From Eubacteriales bacterium (GTDB lineage: Bacteria; Bacillota; Clostridia; Oscillospirales; Oscillospiraceae): 37,630 bases of DNA. Where the stretch lies: NCBI GenBank assembly GCA_030529655.1, contig JAUMWJ010000020.1, forward strand, positions 1 through 37,630, written 5' to 3'. Below the pieces are notes generated by a model. That model did no database searches. It had not been told where the DNA came from and worked only from the letters and a program-made list of their open reading frames with translations. The position numbers and the translations under genes are program-made. How positions within the stretch are numbered: position 1 is the first letter of the stretch; every line of letters begins with the position of its first letter. Positions 33,235 to 37,630 of the stretch are shown piece after piece.

Positions 33235-33902
33235 TGGAAAAGTCCGAAATCAAAGGCTTTATTGCTAAGCGCTGCGCCAAGGAACTGAAGAATGGCGACG
33301 TCGTTAACCTGGGTATTGGCCTGCCCACTCTGATCCCCGGCTACCTGCCTGAGGGCGTTGAGCTGATCATCCACGCTGAGCTGGGTATCGTCAGCGCCGG
33401 CACCTCCCCCAAAGAGGGCGATGCTAACTATGATCCCTACCACGTTGTTGACGCCGGTGGCGCACCTTCTTCCGTGGCATTCGGTGGCGGCTTCATCGAT
33501 TCCGCTTCCAACTTCGGTCTGATCCGTGGCGGTCACGTCGATGCTTGCTTCCTGGGCGCTCTGGAAGTTGACGCACAGGGCAACCTGGCCAACTGGATCA
33601 TCCCCGGCAAGAAGATGCCCGGTATGGGTGGCGCTATGGACCTGTGCGTCGGTGCTCGTAACTGCATCGTCTGCATGGAGCATACCGCTAAGGGTAACCC
33701 CAAGATCTTTGAAAAGTGCCGTCTGCCTCTGACCGCATCTCATTGTGTGAATAAGATCATCACTGAGATGTGCGTTCTGGAAGTCACTGAGAACGGCCTG
33801 GTCATGACTGAGATCAACCCCGAGTTCACCGTCGAGCAGGTGAAGGAAGCTACGGCAGCTCCTATCACTGTCGCTGAGAACCTGAAGTCCATGATCGACT
33901 GA
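33234..33902 (+). CDS. atoA: Butyryl-CoA:acetoacetate CoA-transferase beta subunit (AtoA-type)
   Basis: This 222-residue beta subunit has GDVVNLGIGLPTLIP and HAELGIVSAG, where the glutamate corresponds to the catalytic CoA-carrying residue, then GGAMDLCVGARNCIVCMEHTAKGNPKI. It regenerates acetoacetyl-CoA from the acetoacetate made by Kce, so the cycle is closed by thiolase elsewhere. A strong terminator follows. Confidence 0.93.
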   Translation: MEKSEIKGFIAKRCAKELKNGDVVNLGIGLPTLIPGYLPEGVELIIHAELGIVSAGTSPKEGDANYDPYHVVDAGGAPSSVAFGGGFIDSASNFGLIRGGHVDACFLGALEVDAQGNLANWIIPGKKMPGMGGAMDLCVGARNCIVCMEHTAKGNPKIFEKCRLPLTASHCVNKIITEMCVLEVTENGLVMTEINPEFTVEQVKEATAAPITVAENLKSMID

Positions 33903-33912
33903 TGAAAGAATC

Positions 33913-33948
33913 AAAAAATTCCGACTCGCAAGAGTCGGAATTTTTTTT
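33913..33948 (+). terminator. Intrinsic terminator after atoA
   Basis: Arms around TTCCGACTC (33919-33927) and GAGTCGGAA (33932-33940) with loop GCAA, preceded by AAAAAA and followed by eight T residues (33941-33948). Confidence 0.92.
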
Positions 33949-33976
33949 AACAGAATAATTCCTGCCGGCATAGAAT
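33947..33976 (+). promoter_or_regulatory. Possible promoter of the DAACS symporter gene
   Basis: TTAACA (33947-33952), 18 bases and TAGAAT (33971-33976), starting at the end of the terminator T run, 31 bases from the start codon. Confidence 0.5.
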
Positions 33977-34006
33977 AGAAGGTCAATAATATGAGGAGGA
34001 ATTCCT

Positions 34007-35251
34007 ATGAAAACCTTTCTGAGAAGCAATCGCTTCATTCTGCTCATGCTATCAGGCATTGTTTTGGGCTGTGTTTTTGGAGCATTGTGGCCCACCTTTG
34101 CCGGCAATCTATCATTTCTCGGCACCATTTTTATCAACATGATGTTCTGCGTCGTGGTTCCCATGGTATTTTTTTCCATCGCCTCTGCCATAGCAAACAT
34201 GAAAAGCGCAAAGCGTGCCGGCAAAGTGATGGGCTGTACGGTAATAACATTTTTGATTACGGCCGCCATTGCAGGTGTTCTTATGTACATAGTCTGTCGC
34301 ATAATCCCACTGGTCAATGGACAGTATGTAGTGGCTGCCGGCGAGATGGGGGAAACGCTGGGTGTAAGTGAGATGATCGTCAATTTCTTTACCAAACCCG
34401 ATTTCACAGAACTGTTCAGTCGTCGTGCGATTTTGCCTCTGATCGTCGCAGCCGTTTTGTTTGGCTTCGGCGTGCAAATGTCAGGCGGTCCGGAAACCAA
34501 AACGGGAGTATGGATGAATGACATGACAAATTGCATTATGAAAACTGTAAAAATCATTACATATTATGCCCCTGTCGGATTTTTTGGGTTCTTTGCTTCG
34601 TTGGTGGCGACATACGGACCGGAGCTTATCGGGGATTACAGTCGCACGCTGATCATCTACTATGTAATGAGCCTTGCCTATCTGTTTATCTTCTTTCCCA
34701 TTTACGCGCGATTTGGGGGAGGAAAAGGAGCCGCAAAATTGATGTTCAGCAAGCTGTTTCGTCCGGCAGCCATGTCTTTCGGTAGTTGCTCCAGCGTGGC
34801 AACGATTCCTACTAATATGGACGTTTCTCAAGAATCCGGTATCAGCAAAGATGTCAGTGACATCGTGCTTCCGTTAGGTGCTACTATGCACATGGACGGC
34901 TCTGCCATGTCAGCAATTATCAAGGTGGCATTCCTGTTTGGTATCTTCGGTCAGGATTTTAGTACCGGAAAAGCCATTCTTGCTATCATTGTGGCAGTAT
35001 TCTCCTCGGTGGCGATGTCCGGCATACCGGGCGGAGGCGGTACAGGCGAATTGGTTATTTGCACCATATTTTTCCCGGATCAACTGGCGATCGCTTATCC
35101 TATTGCCATTGCATTGGGCAATTTAGTCGATCCGCCGGCTACCATGGTAAATGCAGCAGGGGACTATGTGGTTTCGTTTATTGTCAGTCGGTTTGCAGAC
35201 GGTAAGAATTGGCTGCAAGAACAACTTGTGAAAAATATTGAAAAGGACTGA
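34007..35251 (+). CDS. DAACS-family cation:amino acid/dicarboxylate symporter with altered substrate site
   Basis: This 414-residue protein has about eight membrane segments and two re-entrant loops of the DAACS fold: GSCSSVATIPTNM (HP1), TMHMDGSAM (TM7 Na+ site; NMDGT in GltPh) and LVDPPATMVNAAGD (TM8). In GltPh, D394 binds the substrate amino group and R397 the side-chain carboxylate. Here D375 is kept but the R397 position is Ala378, so a glutamate/aspartate substrate is unlikely. It follows the lysine cluster after a terminator, and uptake of lysine or another amino acid is a guess from context. AGGAGG precedes the ATG. Confidence 0.85.
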   Translation: MKTFLRSNRFILLMLSGIVLGCVFGALWPTFAGNLSFLGTIFINMMFCVVVPMVFFSIASAIANMKSAKRAGKVMGCTVITFLITAAIAGVLMYIVCRIIPLVNGQYVVAAGEMGETLGVSEMIVNFFTKPDFTELFSRRAILPLIVAAVLFGFGVQMSGGPETKTGVWMNDMTNCIMKTVKIITYYAPVGFFGFFASLVATYGPELIGDYSRTLIIYYVMSLAYLFIFFPIYARFGGGKGAAKLMFSKLFRPAAMSFGSCSSVATIPTNMDVSQESGISKDVSDIVLPLGATMHMDGSAMSAIIKVAFLFGIFGQDFSTGKAILAIIVAVFSSVAMSGIPGGGGTGELVICTIFFPDQLAIAYPIAIALGNLVDPPATMVNAAGDYVVSFIVSRFADGKNWLQEQLVKNIEKD

Positions 35252-35272
35252 TCAAAAGATCAGTCCTTTTTC
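35241..35272. terminator. Bidirectional terminator between the symporter and MATE genes
   Basis: The stem AAAAGGACTGATC (35241-35253) with its complement (35258-35270), loop AAAA, then T residues. It overlaps the stop codon region of both convergent genes. Confidence 0.88.
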
Positions 35273-36576
35273 TTATGATTACTGCCCAAAAAAATCAACG
35301 CAAACACAAGGCAAATAGCTTCGGAAATGACAGGAGCAAACCAAATACTGTCGCCGCCAAAGATGGCAGCCAAAATAAGCAGGCAACAACTCTGCACCAA
35401 CAGTCCCCGTCCGATAGAAATGGCAATAGCGGGTTTGGGGCGTTCCACGGCCGTCATAAAACCGCCAATCATGATGTTAAAGCCAACCAATAGATAGCAA
35501 AGACTGTAACGATGAAACGCATTCACAGAGTATGCGTTCAGCGCAGGATTTTCATTACCCAAAAACGCATGTACTAACTGCGGAGCAAACAGGTAGAATA
35601 AACTAAAACCGACAACAGCGACGCAGGCGGCCGTTATCAAACCATAACGCAGCAAGCTTATATTATTTTTTTTGTTGCCCTTACCGTACTGATAACTGAT
35701 CAGGGGCTGTGCGCCTTGGGAAACACCCAACATGATATTGATAATCAGCGTGTTAACATAGGCAATAATCGTGTAGCTGACCAAGCCGTCTTGTCCAATA
35801 CAGCGCAGAATCGTGCGGTTAAACAGGAAAATCATTAAGCCGTTACAAAGCTCTGTTACACCGTCTGAAACACCAATGGGAATTAAACGGCGGTAAATGT
35901 TCCAATCCATACGGAATCGAACCGGATGGAAGGTGGTCTTTGACCCTGTGAAATGAATCAAATAGATGATACAGGTTAACAGTTGTGAAAGACCGGTGGC
36001 AAAAGCAGCACCCCAGGTACCCCATTGCCAAACAAAGATCATCAGATAGTCCAATACGCAGTTTGTGATACATCCTGTCACAACTGTTATAATAGCTATC
36101 TGAGGATAACCGTCTGTCTTAACCAGAATTTCCAGATTGTAAGAGACCATAAAGCAAACAGTGAATGGTGCAAGACCTTGCAGATATTTCGTAGCATAGG
36201 GGAGCGTCACATCTTTGGCACCCAGCAACGCAGCGAATTGCTGAGGGAAGAGCAGGACGATTGCCGTTATGACTAAGCCGATGGCAAGGAGCAATGCTAA
36301 ATTCTGTGAAAACAGGGAATTAGCATTTTCGTGTTTTCCTTGACCTAAGTAGATGGCAATTATTGTGGATGTGCCAACAGCAAAAAGCACGGCAACTGAA
36401 AATAGCAAGTTAATAAACGGCACCGCCAGGTTTACTGCGCTCATGGCGTATTCACCGATTCCGCGAGCTACAAATAAGCCGTCTATAATGGAGTATAGGG
36501 AAAAAACCAATAGCGATGCAATGGTAGCAGATGTAAATTTGAAAAACTGTGCAAGCAAACTGCGGCTTTCCAGCAT
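35260..36576 (-). CDS. MATE family efflux protein (MepA-like)
   Basis: This 438-residue protein has twelve predicted membrane segments. The N-terminal SLYSIIDGLFVARGIGEYAMSAVNLAVPF and the later GVSQGAQPLISYQYGKG are typical of Na+/H+-coupled MATE exporters of the MepA type. The substrate is unknown. It starts at ATG 36576, with GGAAAGGA about a dozen bases upstream, a longer spacing than usual. It has a perfect consensus promoter (36606-36634). It is divergent from phzF. Confidence 0.9.
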   Translation of the reverse strand: MLESRSLLAQFFKFTSATIASLLVFSLYSIIDGLFVARGIGEYAMSAVNLAVPFINLLFSVAVLFAVGTSTIIAIYLGQGKHENANSLFSQNLALLLAIGLVITAIVLLFPQQFAALLGAKDVTLPYATKYLQGLAPFTVCFMVSYNLEILVKTDGYPQIAIITVVTGCITNCVLDYLMIFVWQWGTWGAAFATGLSQLLTCIIYLIHFTGSKTTFHPVRFRMDWNIYRRLIPIGVSDGVTELCNGLMIFLFNRTILRCIGQDGLVSYTIIAYVNTLIINIMLGVSQGAQPLISYQYGKGNKKNNISLLRYGLITAACVAVVGFSLFYLFAPQLVHAFLGNENPALNAYSVNAFHRYSLCYLLVGFNIMIGGFMTAVERPKPAIAISIGRGLLVQSCCLLILAAIFGGDSIWFAPVISEAICLVFALIFLGSNHKKKD

Positions 36577-36605
36577 TTTGAATAAAAATCCTTTCCTTTT
36601 TTACC

Positions 36606-36634
36606 ATTATAACCCACTTAAAATAGCCTGTCAA
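36606..36634 (-). promoter_or_regulatory. Consensus promoter of the MATE gene
   Basis: On the minus strand TTGACA (36629-36634), 17 bases and TATAAT (36606-36611), both perfect. Confidence 0.85.
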
Positions 36635-36642
36635 ATGACCTA

Positions 36643-36671
36643 TTGATTAAAGTACACCAATACGGTATAAT
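36643..36671 (+). promoter_or_regulatory. Promoter of the PhzF gene
   Basis: TTGATT (36643-36648), 17 bases and TATAAT (36666-36671). The -35 box is eight bases from that of the divergent MATE promoter, so a regulator could act on both. Confidence 0.75.
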
Positions 36672-36695
36672 AAAAACAGCAAAGGAGGGCATTGC

Positions 36696-37550
36696 ATGGA
36701 AGCTTATGTAATGGACGCATTCTCTGCGCAGATTTTTGGTGGTAATCAGGCCGGTGTTGTTTTGCCGGATCGCGCATTGAGCGATGAGATCATGCAGCAG
36801 ATCGCAGCAGAGTTCAAACACTCGGAAACGGCTTTTGTTTGTGTAGAAAAAGACGGAAGTGTGACGTTGCGCTATTTCACGCCTGCAGGGGAAGTAGATC
36901 TGTGCGGTCATGCAACGATAGCCAGTTTTGCGCTGCTGCGCCAGCTTAACAAAATCGGCGATGGTATTCATATCGCCCATACCAAGGCGGCAGAGCTTTC
37001 CATTGAAGTATCCGGCGATACTGTGTGGATGGAAATGGCGCCGCCCAAAGTGCTTCGTACGCTGAAAGACTGTGAGGTGAATGAGCTTTACAGTGCTTAT
37101 GGACTGAGCATTTCAGATAAGCCGGAGGGATTAGAGCCCCAAATAGTATCCACTGGCTTGGCAGACATCATGATGCCCGTCAACGACCACGATGTATTGA
37201 TGAAAGCTGTACAAAATGAGCAGCTTGTTACGGAAATATCTCGCAGATATGATTGTACCGGCGTTCATATGTTCTGCCTTGGCGATACCTGCACCGCTTA
37301 TTGCAGCAACTACGCGCCGCTATATGACATTCCCGAGGAATGTGCTACCGGCACCAGCAATGGCGCACTGACCTATTATCTTTCCCGATGTGGTGTTGTA
37401 AAAGAAGAGGAGGAAAACATTTTCATACAAGGCGAGCATATGCGTCGTCCGTCCGAAATACGCAGCCGACTGACATTGAAGAATGGAGAGCCGATGGTGT
37501 TGATCGGCGGCCGTGCGGTTATGAGTCTTTCCTGCGACCTGAGGATTTAA
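36696..37550 (+). CDS. PhzF family isomerase
   Basis: This 284-residue protein has the diaminopimelate-epimerase-like fold of PhzF proteins: DAFSAQIFGGNQAGVVLP, HSETAFV with the catalytic Glu44, and RYFTPAGEVDLCGHATIAS; CATGTSNGALTYYL comes later. No phenazine pathway is present, so the substrate is unknown. AAAGGAGG is before the ATG. An inverted repeat follows the stop codon. Confidence 0.92.
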   Translation: MEAYVMDAFSAQIFGGNQAGVVLPDRALSDEIMQQIAAEFKHSETAFVCVEKDGSVTLRYFTPAGEVDLCGHATIASFALLRQLNKIGDGIHIAHTKAAELSIEVSGDTVWMEMAPPKVLRTLKDCEVNELYSAYGLSISDKPEGLEPQIVSTGLADIMMPVNDHDVLMKAVQNEQLVTEISRRYDCTGVHMFCLGDTCTAYCSNYAPLYDIPEECATGTSNGALTYYLSRCGVVKEEEENIFIQGEHMRRPSEIRSRLTLKNGEPMVLIGGRAVMSLSCDLRI

Positions 37551-37586
37551 TATGTATACAAAAAATCGGGAAACAGAAGTGATATG

Positions 37587-37624
37587 TACCCCCAATACTG
37601 GACACCCAGTATTGGGGGTATTTT
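37587..37624 (+). terminator. Inverted repeat after phzF: terminator or insertion-sequence end
   Basis: Perfect 15-bp arms 37587-37601 and 37606-37620 with a 4-base loop, then TTTT. This could terminate phzF. The sequence GTACCCCCAATACTGGACA also looks like the end of an IS3/IS150-type element, and an ATGAA follows at the window edge. It cannot be settled here. Confidence 0.6.
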
Positions 37625-37630
37625 CATGAA

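Noticed and set aside
34481-34831. A minus-strand frame within the symporter gene
   Set aside because: It is a shadow frame; the plus-strand DAACS protein is continuous with all membrane motifs.
1-37630. tRNA genes, rRNA, CRISPR arrays, prophage or integrase genes
   Set aside because: No cloverleaf with TTCGANTC arms, no repeat-spacer array and no recombinase-like protein was found on either strand.

Overview
The window reads as a chromosomal segment of a low-to-mid GC Gram-positive anaerobe of the class Clostridia. It is most like the Oscillospiraceae (Intestinimonas/Flavonifractor/Oscillibacter type). This is inferred from T-box leaders, a glmS ribozyme, a lysine riboswitch, IreB, DUF4250, EndoA and NrdR genes, and above all a full lysine-to-butyrate fermentation cluster. 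No species can be named from sequence reading alone. No phage, integrase or CRISPR array was seen; the only hint of a mobile element is an inverted repeat at the extreme right edge.

Left part (1-13.1 kb): the start of an ATP-type PEP carboxykinase gene diverges from a T-box operon (CatA-like acetyltransferase, alaS, DUF4250, HIT protein). Next, on the minus strand, come a NiaR-type repressor and a PTS-EIIC-like membrane protein whose consensus promoter is followed at once by a 15-bp-arm inverted repeat. Then follows a plus-strand operon yfmF-yfmH-lgt-folD, a convergent ion-transporter-superfamily permease whose promoter and ribosome site sit in a 16-bp perfect inverted repeat, a small unknown protein and IreB.

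Middle (13.1-23.5 kb): a minus-strand pheS-pheT operon under a T-box, then nnrD, a lipoprotein, a MazF/EndoA toxin without an adjacent antitoxin, an unknown protein, nrdR, a convergent DUF421/DUF4363 pair, and glmS preceded by the self-cleaving glmS ribozyme.

Right part (23.5-35.3 kb): the lysine fermentation block. kamB-kamC encode the putative reactivase of the B12-dependent lysine 5,6-aminomutase. A strong promoter and a lysine riboswitch then precede kal-kce-kdd-kamA-kamD-kamE. A second promoter drives the CoA-transferase pair atoD-atoA, and a DAACS-family symporter follows. Together these convert lysine (KamA) to beta-lysine, (KamDE) to 3,5-diaminohexanoate, (Kdd) to 3-keto-5-aminohexanoate, (Kce, with acetyl-CoA) to acetoacetate plus 3-aminobutyryl-CoA, and (Kal) to crotonyl-CoA plus ammonia. 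After reduction to butyryl-CoA by enzymes not in this window, AtoDA swaps CoA to release butyrate. The riboswitch architecture (the P1 3' strand lies inside the terminator 5' arm) predicts that lysine turns the operon ON. This is the most interesting regulatory feature of the window.

Right edge: a MATE efflux protein and a PhzF-family isomerase diverge from back-to-back promoters, and the window ends in an inverted repeat that is either a terminator or the tip of an insertion sequence.
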